Assembly: GCF_019880585.1 (NCBI RefSeq)
Contig: NZ_JAINVV010000009.1
Span: 310,001 to 374,000, forward strand
Source: Sphingomonas colocasiae
GTDB lineage: Bacteria > Pseudomonadota > Alphaproteobacteria > Sphingomonadales > Sphingomonadaceae
DNA: 64,000 nucleotides
Direction of reading: 5' to 3'
The notes under the pieces were generated by a model, which was not told where the DNA came from, searched no databases, and saw nothing but the letters and a program-made list of their open reading frames with translations. Below, piece by piece: positions 26,153 through 37,584 of the stretch. Positions within the stretch are counted from its first letter, which is position 1. Each line of letters starts with the position of its first letter. Position numbers and translations under genes: made by a program.

Positions 26153-28474
26153 CTAGAAGCGCTGCCGCAATTCGACGCCCACCGTGCGCGGGCGGATCGT
26201 CGTCGACCGATCACCGCCGATGCTGAAATCGGTATCGAGCAGCGGACGCGCATCGAGCAGATTATTGGCATAAAGGCGTATCTCGGTCGCGTCGCGGGTG
26301 ATCGATGCGAAGGCGTTCACGACGCTATAGCCCTGGCGGATCTCCGCGCCATTGGGCACCGTGCCGGTGACGCCATCGGCATAGCGCACCGATTGCAGCC
26401 GCTCGAACTGCCGGCGCGCCTTGCTCTGGTACTGATATTCGCCACGCATCTGCAGGCGCCAGTCGCCGCCCAGTTCCATACCGTAGCTGGCATAGGCGCT
26501 GGCCATCCATTTCGGCACCGCCTGCACCTCGTCACCGTCGCGCGCGGGCGTGCCCAAGGCGGCGGTGGTGATCTTCGCATCGGTATAGGTGCCGGTGCCG
26601 CCGATCTGGAACGCGGAGGTGACATTGATCCGGCCCTCCGCCTCCAGCCCCTTGATCTCCGCGCTGCCGGCATTGCCGGTAAAGGCGAAGCCGCAGCTGC
26701 TGAGATCGATCTGCTGCTGGATCTTCTTCCAGCTTGTGTAGAAGAGCGAGCCGTTGAACATGACGCGATTGCCGCCGAACATGTTCTTGGTGCCGATCTC
26801 GTAGCTCCACAGATTGTCGGACGAGAAGGAATCGGGCGCGGCGGTCAGCCCCAGCCGCGTCAGATCGGCCGCACACAGCACCGGATTGACCTGGAACCGG
26901 TTCGGACCGCCGGGGCGGAACCCCTTCGCGGCGGAGGCATAGAGAAGATTGTCGGCCGTCAGCTTGTACGACAGGCCGAATTTCGGGTTCACGCCCTTTT
27001 CGGTGCTGCGCCGTCCGTCGACCTGGGTCAGCCCGCCGTTGAAGGGGCCGTCTCCCAGAATGTCGACCACCTGCTCGATCTTGAACAGCCGAACGCCCGC
27101 CGTGATGTCGAGCCGGTCGATAATGGCATAGGTCACTTCGCCGAACGCCGCATATTGCTTCGTATTGGTGAAGGTGTCGCCGAAATAGCCGATCTCGGTG
27201 CCGATGATCGGCGTGGCGCCGGGCGTGGTGACGGTCTGCACCAGCCGATCGTCCTGATTCGAATAATAAAGGCCGGCGATCCAGTTCAGCCGCGCTGCAG
27301 GACCGCCATTCGAGGCGAGACGCACTTCCTGGCTGAACGTCGTCGTCTTGCTGTCGGAAACATTGCGACTGGTCAGCGGGAACAGCGGCGCCACCAGGCC
27401 GCCGATGAAATAGCTATAGTCGCGAACCCAGTTCAGATCGCGATCGAAATAGGCGGTCAGCGAGGTCAGCCGGACACCGCCGAGATCCTTGTCGATATTG
27501 AGGCTGTAGATACCCGCCTTGTCGTCGGTCGGCTGCGCGATCCGGAAGGAAGAGGTGAGGGCAGATACCCCCAGGAAGAACTGGCCCGGATTCCTGAGCT
27601 TGTAATCCTGGAAGAAAAGCGCCGGCCGGATCGACCAGCTCGGATCGGGCTGCCATTCCAGCGACAGGCGCGCCGCATAGGTATCGGAGCCGTTCTGATT
27701 CGACGCGCTGCGCGTGCTGAGCGCTGGCTGGAAGGCGGGCGTATAGACGGGGGACGGCGCGCTCGACTGGTTCGCGTTCCGGATCGAACCGGGCCCATTA
27801 TCGATATAGCCGCCATCATGGCGGTAGAAGAATCCCGCACGCAGCGCCAAGCGATCCTCGACCAGCGGCGCATTGACCACCATTTCGCCGTTATAGGATG
27901 GACCGCCATGCGCCGTCGTCGCGACGCCCGCCGCCGCGGTCACGCCGAAAGCGCGAAGATTCGGCTTCGCGCTCACATATTTGATCGCACCGCCCATCGA
28001 ACTGCCGCCATAAAGCGTGCCCTGCGGCCCCTTGAGCACCTCCAGCCGTTCCATGTCGAAGAACACGGGATCGAACGCACCGCTGAAGCCGGTCGCGACC
28101 GTGACCAGCGAGATATCGTCAAGATAGACGCCGACGGTCGGCGACGACGCCACCGTGCTGACGCCCCGGATATTGTAGTTCCCCAGGCCGCGCTCGGTGC
28201 CGGAGAAGGAGAAGCCGGGGATGCTGCGCAGCACATCCTTGACGTCGACGGCGCCGCGATCGCGAAGCTGATCGCCCGACAGCGCATTGACCGAGATCGG
28301 CACGTCCTGAAGCCGCTCATTGGTCTTGCGCGCGGTGACGACGATCTCGCCATCGGCGGCATCGTCCGGCACGTCCTGCGCGACGGCCGTCGACGCGGAC
28401 AGCGCGATCGACGAGACGCCCAGTGCCAGCAGCGCGGGCCGGAGGATGGAATGGTGGAAAACGGTGCGATTCAT
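26153..28474 (-). CDS. TonB-dependent outer-membrane receptor
   Basis: 773 residues from ATG 28474 with AAGGGGGG upstream; the frame extends 59 codons further but without signal-peptide character. Signal peptide LLALGVSSIALSASTAVAQ, then a TonB box-like GEIVVTARKTNERLQDVP, plug domain (ALSGDQLRDRGAVDVKDVL, NIRGVSTVAS) and a 22-strand-type barrel ending in aromatic VGVELRQRF. It leads the operon with the PQQ dehydrogenase (18-base gap), so it probably imports that enzyme's substrate or product. The specific ligand is unknown. Confidence 0.93.
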   Translation of the reverse strand: MNRTVFHHSILRPALLALGVSSIALSASTAVAQDVPDDAADGEIVVTARKTNERLQDVPISVNALSGDQLRDRGAVDVKDVLRSIPGFSFSGTERGLGNYNIRGVSTVASSPTVGVYLDDISLVTVATGFSGAFDPVFFDMERLEVLKGPQGTLYGGSSMGGAIKYVSAKPNLRAFGVTAAAGVATTAHGGPSYNGEMVVNAPLVEDRLALRAGFFYRHDGGYIDNGPGSIRNANQSSAPSPVYTPAFQPALSTRSASNQNGSDTYAARLSLEWQPDPSWSIRPALFFQDYKLRNPGQFFLGVSALTSSFRIAQPTDDKAGIYSLNIDKDLGGVRLTSLTAYFDRDLNWVRDYSYFIGGLVAPLFPLTSRNVSDSKTTTFSQEVRLASNGGPAARLNWIAGLYYSNQDDRLVQTVTTPGATPIIGTEIGYFGDTFTNTKQYAAFGEVTYAIIDRLDITAGVRLFKIEQVVDILGDGPFNGGLTQVDGRRSTEKGVNPKFGLSYKLTADNLLYASAAKGFRPGGPNRFQVNPVLCAADLTRLGLTAAPDSFSSDNLWSYEIGTKNMFGGNRVMFNGSLFYTSWKKIQQQIDLSSCGFAFTGNAGSAEIKGLEAEGRINVTSAFQIGGTGTYTDAKITTAALGTPARDGDEVQAVPKWMASAYASYGMELGGDWRLQMRGEYQYQSKARRQFERLQSVRYADGVTGTVPNGAEIRQGYSVVNAFASITRDATEIRLYANNLLDARPLLDTDFSIGGDRSTTIRPRTVGVELRQRF

Positions 28475-28723
28475 ATGGCCCCCCTTGAACTTGCCCGCCA
28501 GCCTGTTGGCTTTTGATGGCGCGGGCGGCGCATAATCTGCGCGGGAAAGGCCGGTGGCGCTTATCCGTTGCCCCGAACTTCCTTTGCGAAATCGGATAGT
28601 TCGCTTTTCCGTGGACAAGATCGCAGGCACGCCGCCGGATCGACGGCGCATGCCCCGCGCGGACGCGCTATTGCTGCCTCGTGAAATTTCGGTCTAGGCT
28701 GCATCCTTGACCGCGAGACAAAC

Positions 28724-28752
28724 GGGGTTTTCCCCATTCCATCATAATGGAA
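28724..28752 (+). promoter_or_regulatory. Two small palindromes in the divergent promoter region (possible operator)
   Basis: GGGGTTTTCCCC (28724-28735) is followed directly by TTCCAT-CATA-ATGGAA (28737-28752). They lie just before the probable start of the AraC-family gene in the 286-base gap that separates it from the TonB receptor gene. Placement suggests autoregulation or shared control; binding is not shown. No convincing -35/-10 pair was found in this gap. Confidence 0.4.
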
Positions 28753-28760
28753 CCTGCCGC

Positions 28761-29765
28761 TTGGACATCAGCCCGACCATCACCCGAGAGGAACCCGACC
28801 CGACGCTGAGCGCGATGGTGGAGCCGGACCGCATCCTGACGCGCCAGGCTGGGCAGACAGGGCTTCTCGGGCAGACCGCGCTCATCCGGGCGAACACCCA
28901 CAGCGAGAATGGCTGGTCACGCGGGGCGACGATCCGGCCGGGTTTCTCGATCGTCCTCACCGAGGTCGACCATCTGGCGCACGAGCATTATGCGTTTCTC
29001 AGCCACGATCATCTGAAGCTGCACTGCAAGCTCGACGGCAGCAGCCTGATCCGCGACGATGCCGAACATTCCTCGGCGGTCGAATCCGGGCGCCTGTCCT
29101 TCCTCGTCCAGCCGATGCACACGGTGAAGCACGAGATCGTGAAGCCCGACACGCGCACACGCGCGGTCACCATGGTGTGCAGCCGCGATTTCCTGCGTGA
29201 GCTGATTCCCGACAGCGAAGACCTGCCGAGCATTTTGCTCGACTATCTGCGCGGCCCGGTCAACCAGTTCTGCCACCGCGACGCGCCGCTGCCGCTGCCC
29301 ATGCGCGCGATCGTGGAGGACATGCTGCAGCTTCAGTCCGATCGCATGGCTGACCTGATGCTGGAGGCCAAGGCGCTGGAGCTTCTCTATCTGTCGCTGC
29401 GGCAATTGTCCGGCGACGGCGCCACCGATCCGGTGCGGCCCAAGAGCCGCCAGAAGGTGCTGGAGCTGTGCGAGATCCTGCAAAGCGGGGAGGGGGCGGC
29501 GATGAGCATCGCGCAGCTCTGCCGGCAACTCGCCTGGAACGAGACGCAGATGATGGAGAGCTTCAAGCAGGTCACCGGCATGACCATCTCCGGCTATCGC
29601 CAGCGCGCGCGGATGGACGAGGCGCTGCGCCAGTTGCGCACCACCGATCGCTCGGTGACCGAGATCGCGTTCGACGCGGGCTATGAGCATTCGAGCAATT
29701 TCGCGACGGCGTTCAAGCGCATCTTCGGATTTTCACCCAAAATGGCACGCGCGCAGCTCAACTGA
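28761..29765 (+). CDS. AraC-family transcriptional regulator
   Basis: 334 residues if translation starts at TTG 28761 (GGAAC seven bases upstream); TTG 28707 and ATG 28815 are in-frame alternatives. The N-terminal 220 residues form a sensor domain of unclear fold. The C-terminal 100 residues are a double helix-turn-helix: MSIAQLCRQLAWNETQMMESFKQ and then RSVTEIAFDAGYEHSSNFATAFKRIFGFSPK, an excellent AraC signature. It is divergent from TonB receptor - PQQ dehydrogenase - glcG and is the obvious candidate to control it, perhaps as a PchR-like sensor of the imported compound. Confidence 0.87.
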   Translation: MDISPTITREEPDPTLSAMVEPDRILTRQAGQTGLLGQTALIRANTHSENGWSRGATIRPGFSIVLTEVDHLAHEHYAFLSHDHLKLHCKLDGSSLIRDDAEHSSAVESGRLSFLVQPMHTVKHEIVKPDTRTRAVTMVCSRDFLRELIPDSEDLPSILLDYLRGPVNQFCHRDAPLPLPMRAIVEDMLQLQSDRMADLMLEAKALELLYLSLRQLSGDGATDPVRPKSRQKVLELCEILQSGEGAAMSIAQLCRQLAWNETQMMESFKQVTGMTISGYRQRARMDEALRQLRTTDRSVTEIAFDAGYEHSSNFATAFKRIFGFSPKMARAQLN

Positions 29766-29824
29766 GCATGGCGACGCGGCCGCGTCGCCGCCGTGGCGTT
29801 TCACATCTGCGTCTTGGAGAACGC

Positions 29825-29899
<75 letters not shown>

Positions 29900-30018
29900 T
29901 CGGCGTGTGTTCCGGGGCAGGCCCCGGGGGTGAGGCGCGGCTGTTAGCATCGGCTTTCGGGTGCCGCAACCCCCTTCGGCAAAGAGTCTGACATCTCCTG
30001 TCGAAAAAAGATGCGAAG

Positions 30019-30339
30019 CTAGGAAACGCTGGACGCGGCGGGCGCCGCCGGGGCCGGAGGCGCGGGTGCGGCCGGCTCCGGCGCGACGGCAGGGCGTTCT
30101 TCCGGAGCCTTGCCGGCCGCCGACGGTGCCGGCGCGGGCATCGCCGATTCGGCGGGCATCTCGGCGGCGTCGCCGATGGCGGCGTCGATCGTGGTGATCT
30201 CGGCGCGGCCGACCGGGCCGCTGCGCGTCTCCTGCCGCGTGTCGAACGCGATATCGGCGCTTTGCGATTGCGCACGCTTCGCATCGCCACAGGCCGCCAA
30301 AGCCAGCGACGCCATCAGAATGGCGATTCCCGTCCTCAT
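30019..30339 (-). CDS. Small Ala/Pro-rich lipoprotein
   Basis: 106 residues from ATG 30339 with GGGGA upstream. Lipoprotein signal GIAILMASLALAACG with Cys17. The mature part has about 40 ordinary residues (FDTRQETRSGPVGRAEITTI) and then a low-complexity tail rich in Ala, Pro and Glu. No family recognised. It is divergent from the Ser/Thr kinase gene (155 bases between starts), which is the only hint at a role. Confidence 0.7.
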   Translation of the reverse strand: MRTGIAILMASLALAACGDAKRAQSQSADIAFDTRQETRSGPVGRAEITTIDAAIGDAAEMPAESAMPAPAPSAAGKAPEERPAVAPEPAAPAPPAPAAPAASSVS

Positions 30340-30494
30340 GATCCGATCCCCCGATACAGGCATATCGCCCCCACAACGCACCAGTCGCGAATTGGTGTCG
30401 TGTCGCGAAGGAAACCTGCATCAATCAAAATGCTTGGCGCCCGCCCGCCTTGCCCTATGCTCCTGCCCGTCATCCGGGGGAGTGGCGTAGAGCG

Positions 30495-32920
<2,426 letters not shown>

Positions 32921-32924
<4 letters not shown>

Positions 32925-33493
32925 GCCGCCGCCATTTCCCGGTGGATCCAGGCACGCGCGCGGATCCACCAGCGGCGCACGGTCCGGTCGCTGACGCCGA
33001 GTATGTCGGCGGTCTCCTTTTCGTCGAGGCCGGCGAAGAAACGGCAATCGACGACCTGCGCCAGCTCGGGTTCGACCTCCGACAGGGCCTTGAGCGCATC
33101 GCCCAGCTTCACGACCTCCGCATCTTCCGGGATCGCCGCCGCGAGTGAATCGAGGCTCTGCGTGAAGCTGTAGGTGGGTGCATCGCGTTTCGACGCCATC
33201 CGCGCGCGCGCCGCGTCGATCAGGATATGCCGGATCGCGGTCGCCGCGCAGCCCAGGAAATGCGACTGGCTTTCCCAGCCATCGCGCTTGCGCAGCTTCA
33301 TATAGGCTTCGTTGATCAGCGCGGTGGTCTGCAGCGTCTGCGGGGCGCCGGCGCGCCAATGCTCGCGCCGCGCGATGGTGCGCAGCTCCGCATAGAGCAA
33401 CGCCACCAGCGCATCCGCCGGGCCGGCGGAATTTTTTTCGGGCGGCGTGTCCGCTTCGATCGCCTTTCCCCGTCTTGCCACACGCCAGCACAT
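32921..33493 (-). CDS. ECF-like RNA polymerase sigma factor
   Basis: 190 residues from ATG 33493. Region 2 is diverged (LVALLYAELRTIARREHWRAG, ALINEAYMKLRKRDGWESQSHFLGCAA split over the core-binding helices), and region 4 ends in a clear helix-turn-helix: LDEKETADILGVSDRTVRRWW. This is the ECF-like group (often labelled sigma-70, SigX6 type) usually found beside Hanks-type kinases; here the kinase gene is convergent and the two stops overlap as CTAG. No anti-sigma factor gene is adjacent, so control by the kinase is a reasonable inference. Confidence 0.87.
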
Positions 33494-33623
33494 CGGCGCG
33501 CCTTTTTATGTGGGCGCGGCCGGGGGAAGGCAAGCGGAAGAGTGCGGGGAACATGCGCCTGCCGTGGGTCGAAACCGTCAACCGCGCCGGCCTGGACAAG
33601 CCGCGCAACAAGGGACAGGAATC

Positions 33624-36248
33624 ATGCGCAAGACCATCAGCCTCCTCACAGCGACCGCCCCGCTCGCGCTGGTCACGGGACTTAGCCTGCCGACACCCGC
33701 ACAGGCTGGGCAGGACAATGTGATCTGTTCCGATACGGAGGGCGATCCGAGCGGCGGCGTCGATCCTGGCGTCGAGCGATCTGTCGCCTGCGGCCCGACC
33801 GCCCGCGCGACCGGCACTGTCGCCGTTGCCGTCGGAGACAGCGCCCGGGCGGCGGTCCGATCCGTCGCCATCGGATTCCAGGCAACCGCGACCAATGAAG
33901 CGACGACAGCCATCGGCCGGGCGTCGAGCGCCGAAGCCTCCTACGCAACGGCGATCGGCACATTCTCCCTCGCGACCGATAACCATGGCGTCGCGCTGGG
34001 CGCGCAATCGGTCGCCGATCGCGGCAGCGCGGTTTCGGTCGGCATGGCCAGTCCGCGCGATTCGGGCATTCCGGGTTCACCGATCCTCCCCTTCCAGCGC
34101 CAGATCATCAATGTCGCCGCCGGCACCCAGGCGTTCGACGCAGTGAACAAGGCGCAACTCGACGCGGTCGCGGCCTTGGCGATGTCGGCGAACAATCCCT
34201 ATGTCGTCGTCAACAGCACGACCGGCAGCGCGCAAGCCACGGGCAACGATGCGATCGCGATCGGCAGGAGCGCATCGGCGGCGCTCGACGGCAATGTCGC
34301 GATCGGCCTGTTGAGCAGCGCCAGCGACGCGCAGACCACGGCGCTGGGGCAACAAGCCAAGGCGACGCAACATTCCTCCACCGCGCTCGGCGCCTATGCC
34401 GAGGCGACCGGCGTCAACTCCACCAGCATCGGCGTCAGTGCCGAGGCGAGCGGCTTCGCGGCGGTCGCGCTTGGCAGGGATGCGAACGCGCGCGGCGCCT
34501 ATGGCATTTCCGGAGGATATAACGCCACGACCGCCGATTTCAGCGTCGCGCTGGGGCTCAACGCCAGCGCCGGCTATACCGAAGGCGTACTGACCGGATC
34601 GCGCGCGGTCGCGATCGGGGTTCAGGCTAACGCCAATGCGACCGACACCGTCGCGCTGGGCAACGGTGCGACCGCCGACAAGTTCGGCGCCACCGCGATC
34701 GGTGCCGATAGCGAAGCGAAGGGCAATTACGCGCTGGCCGGCGGTTATGAAGCGCAGGCGATCGGCAACCAGTCCTCCGCCTATGGTTATGGCGCGAAGG
34801 GCATCGGCGGGCTGAGCGTCGCGGTCGGCACCTTCGCCACGGCATCGAACCAATATGCGATCGCCATCGGTTCCGCCGCGAAGGCCAATGCCGGCGGCGG
34901 CGCGATCGCGATCGGCAATCTCGCCGAAGCGACGGCCTTCGGCGCGGTCGCGATCGGCGATCATTCGGTGGCCGATCAGGCCAATACCGTATCGGTCGGC
35001 AAGGCCGGCGCCGAACGCCGCGTCGTCAATGTCGCGGCCGGCACGGCGGCGACCGATGCGGTCAACAAGGGCCAGCTCGATGCGGTGGACGCCAAGGCGG
35101 ATGCGGCGCTGACGGCGGCTGCCAACGGTGGCGCCGCCGCCGCCGCCGCGCAGGGCACGGCCGATACGGCGCTCGCCAATGCGGCAACCGCGCAGAACAC
35201 CGCCAACACCGCGCTCGCCAACGCGGCCGCCGCGCAGACCACCGCCGACACCGCACGCGTCGAGGCAGCCGCCGCACAGGGAACCGCGAACACGGCGCTC
35301 GCCAATGCCGCGACCGCACAGGCGACGGCGGACACCGCGCGCAGCGAAGCCGCCGCCGCCCAATCCACCGCCAATGCCGCCGCCGCCAACGGCGCCTATT
35401 TCCGCGCCAACAGCACCGGCCCCGGGCCGCAGGCGACGGGCACCGACGCCATCGCGGTCGGCCCCGCGTCCGTCGCCAGCGGCAACCAGTCGGTCGCGAT
35501 GGGCGCGGGCGCGCGCGCGATCAACGGCCAGGCGGTTTCGATCGGCGCGGGCAACACCGCGTCGGGCAACGGCGCCGTCGCGATCGGCGATCCCAATGTC
35601 GCGACCGGCACCGGCGCGGTCGCATTGGGCGCCAACAACAGCGCCACGGGCACCGGCGCCGTGGCCCTCGGCAATGCCAGCAGCGCAACCGGAGACGGCG
35701 CGATCGCGCTGGGCAATGGCGCAACCGCGGGCCAGGCCGGATCGGTCGCGATCGGCACGGGGGCCGTCGCCACGCGCGCCAATCAGGTGGCGCTGGGCGC
35801 GGCCAATTCGACGCACACCATGTCGGGCATCGCGTCATCCGCCAGCCGCACCGCGCAATCGGGGGCGCTCAGCCTGGTCACCACCGACGCGCTCGGCAAC
35901 CTCGCCACGTCGACACTCGATATCGGCACGCTGGCCGGCCTGAATGGCCGGACCACCACGCTCGAGAATCGTGCGTCGCTGCTCGAAAGCCGCGTCGCCG
36001 TGCTCGATCGACAGGCGCGGCAGGCCAATGGCGGCATCGCCGCCGCCATGGCGCTGGGCGGCACACTGCTGCCGCCCGACGCCAGCTTCGCGGTGTCGTT
36101 CAACCTTGCCACCTATCGGGGGCAGCAGGGCTTCTCCGGCGCGGCGGTGGCACGGGTGACCGATACCGTCTGGGTGAGTGGCGGCATCGCCGGCTCGACG
36201 GTGAAGGGTTCGACGGGCGGCCGCGTCGGCGTCACCTTCGGCTGGTGA
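33624..36248 (+). CDS. YadA-like trimeric autotransporter adhesin
   Basis: Type Vc surface protein: a trimer whose C-terminal strands form the outer-membrane barrel and whose head and stalk project outwards. 874 residues from ATG 33624. Signal peptide LTATAPLALVTGLSLPTPAQA; then head repeats of the form AxGxxAxAxGxxSxAxG (for example SVAIGFQATATNEATTAIG) in two blocks; two neck motifs VNVAAGTQAFDAVNKAQLDAV and its second copy near residue 470; a short coiled-coil stalk (509-592); a second head; and a YadA anchor of about 70 residues ending VGVTFGW. Divergent from the sigma factor gene (130 bases). Confidence 0.92.
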   Translation: MRKTISLLTATAPLALVTGLSLPTPAQAGQDNVICSDTEGDPSGGVDPGVERSVACGPTARATGTVAVAVGDSARAAVRSVAIGFQATATNEATTAIGRASSAEASYATAIGTFSLATDNHGVALGAQSVADRGSAVSVGMASPRDSGIPGSPILPFQRQIINVAAGTQAFDAVNKAQLDAVAALAMSANNPYVVVNSTTGSAQATGNDAIAIGRSASAALDGNVAIGLLSSASDAQTTALGQQAKATQHSSTALGAYAEATGVNSTSIGVSAEASGFAAVALGRDANARGAYGISGGYNATTADFSVALGLNASAGYTEGVLTGSRAVAIGVQANANATDTVALGNGATADKFGATAIGADSEAKGNYALAGGYEAQAIGNQSSAYGYGAKGIGGLSVAVGTFATASNQYAIAIGSAAKANAGGGAIAIGNLAEATAFGAVAIGDHSVADQANTVSVGKAGAERRVVNVAAGTAATDAVNKGQLDAVDAKADAALTAAANGGAAAAAAQGTADTALANAATAQNTANTALANAAAAQTTADTARVEAAAAQGTANTALANAATAQATADTARSEAAAAQSTANAAAANGAYFRANSTGPGPQATGTDAIAVGPASVASGNQSVAMGAGARAINGQAVSIGAGNTASGNGAVAIGDPNVATGTGAVALGANNSATGTGAVALGNASSATGDGAIALGNGATAGQAGSVAIGTGAVATRANQVALGAANSTHTMSGIASSASRTAQSGALSLVTTDALGNLATSTLDIGTLAGLNGRTTTLENRASLLESRVAVLDRQARQANGGIAAAMALGGTLLPPDASFAVSFNLATYRGQQGFSGAAVARVTDTVWVSGGIAGSTVKGSTGGRVGVTFGW
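35148..35399 (+). repeat. Six 42-bp repeats coding the coiled-coil stalk of the autotransporter
   Basis: Six consecutive 14-residue units of the form AQxTAxTAxxxAAA (residues 509-592). Third-position bases differ between units, so the protein pattern, not the DNA, is being kept. A 14-residue period equals two heptads and suits a trimeric coiled coil; repeat number could vary between strains. Confidence 0.8.
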
Positions 36249-36292
36249 AGCTTTCAATCCCCGGGGCGGCAGGCGCCGCTCCGGGGCAGCGC

Positions 36293-37438
36293 TCAATCAT
36301 CGGACAGGCAGATGCGGTCGCGGCCGGTCTGCTTCGCCCGATAGGATGCGCGATCGGCGCGGCGCATCACGTCCGACAGGCTTTCCCCCTCGCGTCGCTC
36401 GGCCACGCCGCCGCTCACGCTCATGACGGGCAGGTCCGATCCGCCGGCGGCGGCAAAGGCGGTTCGGATCGCGTCGGCGGTGAACAATGCGCCATCCGCC
36501 ACGCCACCTTCGAGCAGCATCGCGAACTCCTCCCCGCCGACGCGGCCGATGATCGCCGATGGCGGCGCCATGCGCCGCAACAGGCCGGAGAAGATGACGA
36601 TCACCCGATCACCCACGGCATGGCCATGCGTGTCGTTGATTGCCTTGAACCGGTCGAGATCGAACATCACCGCCGATACCCGCCGTTTCCGCCGGGCCGT
36701 CCGGATGATCATGTCCTGCGCCTGCCGATCGAAGCCGCGCCGGTTGGCGATGCCCGAAAGCGCATCGGTTTCGGCATCGACCAGCGATTGCGCCACCGCC
36801 CGTTGCACCACGAGCAGCAGCGTGAGCAGCCCGATGCCGATCAGCACGATGCCCGTGCTCGCCTGGGAGAACAGCGCATAGGTGCTCGCCATATAGTCCC
36901 TCGCGGTCGCGCCCGAACCGAAGGCATGCGCAAAGAAGGGCTTGAGCAGCAGCAGCAGCGCCAGGGCGGCATGGGCCGCCGCGAGCATGTGATGGGATGG
37001 GCGGCGCACATCCAGCCGCAGCACGATCGCGGCATTGAGCAGCGCCGCCGCCGCAAAGGGGAGTTGATAGGCCAGTTCGTAGGACAGCATGTCGCGCTGG
37101 CCGCCCCAGATCAGCGCGCGCACGAGCAGCCCCCCCACGAAGATACCGATGATGACGCGCCATCGCGGCCGGTTGCCATGATAGGCGGACAGGCCCGCCC
37201 CCATGATCAGCAACCCGCCGAGGAAACTCGCATAGCTGGTCGCGACGAACAGGTCGGACGCGGCGCTATAGCGGACGAGCAACTCGCTAATCGGCGTCAA
37301 CATGCCGATCAGATAGCTCACGCTGAACCACAGGGCGGCGCGCTGCCATCGGTAGGAATAGGCGATCGCCGCGAAACTGGCGGCGAAGAGCAGCGCGATG
37401 ACGGCATTGGCGGCGAGCGCGAAGGATGCGCCGCTCAT
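36293..37438 (-). CDS. Membrane diguanylate cyclase (GGDEF domain)
   Basis: Makes cyclic di-GMP from two GTP. 381 residues: seven or so membrane helices in the first 215 residues (for example SFLGGLLIMGAGLSAY, GIVLIGIGLLTLLLVV), then a GGDEF domain of about 165 residues with DALSGIANRRGFD, FDLDRFKAINDTHGH and active site GGEEF at 301-305. The RxxD inhibitory site that should sit five residues before the active site is not present, so product inhibition there is unlikely. Convergent with the autotransporter gene (44 bases), which may be a c-di-GMP-linked adhesion neighbour. Confidence 0.93.
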   Translation of the reverse strand: MSGASFALAANAVIALLFAASFAAIAYSYRWQRAALWFSVSYLIGMLTPISELLVRYSAASDLFVATSYASFLGGLLIMGAGLSAYHGNRPRWRVIIGIFVGGLLVRALIWGGQRDMLSYELAYQLPFAAAALLNAAIVLRLDVRRPSHHMLAAAHAALALLLLLKPFFAHAFGSGATARDYMASTYALFSQASTGIVLIGIGLLTLLLVVQRAVAQSLVDAETDALSGIANRRGFDRQAQDMIIRTARRKRRVSAVMFDLDRFKAINDTHGHAVGDRVIVIFSGLLRRMAPPSAIIGRVGGEEFAMLLEGGVADGALFTADAIRTAFAAAGGSDLPVMSVSGGVAERREGESLSDVMRRADRASYRAKQTGRDRICLSDD

Positions 37439-37584
37439 GCGGCCATCCCCGATACGCGCCCGATCGACCGATCAGGTCGCCCGTCCCTGCCCTCCGATCG
37501 ATCCGACCCCTGCTGCACCCCGACGCCCGCTATTATTCTCCATCCTTGTCATTCACATAGCAGCATTCGGGGGGCGCCGCCCGG

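Noticed and set aside
23954-28516. Plus-strand long open frames opposite the PQQ dehydrogenase and the TonB receptor
   Set aside because: Antisense shadows with Arg/His/Gln-rich composition; the minus strand carries the haem motif, PQQ blades and a receptor barrel.
35148-35399. Regular 42-bp units considered as a CRISPR or tandem DNA repeat array
   Set aside because: No spacers, codon positions vary and reading frame is kept; it encodes a coiled-coil stalk.
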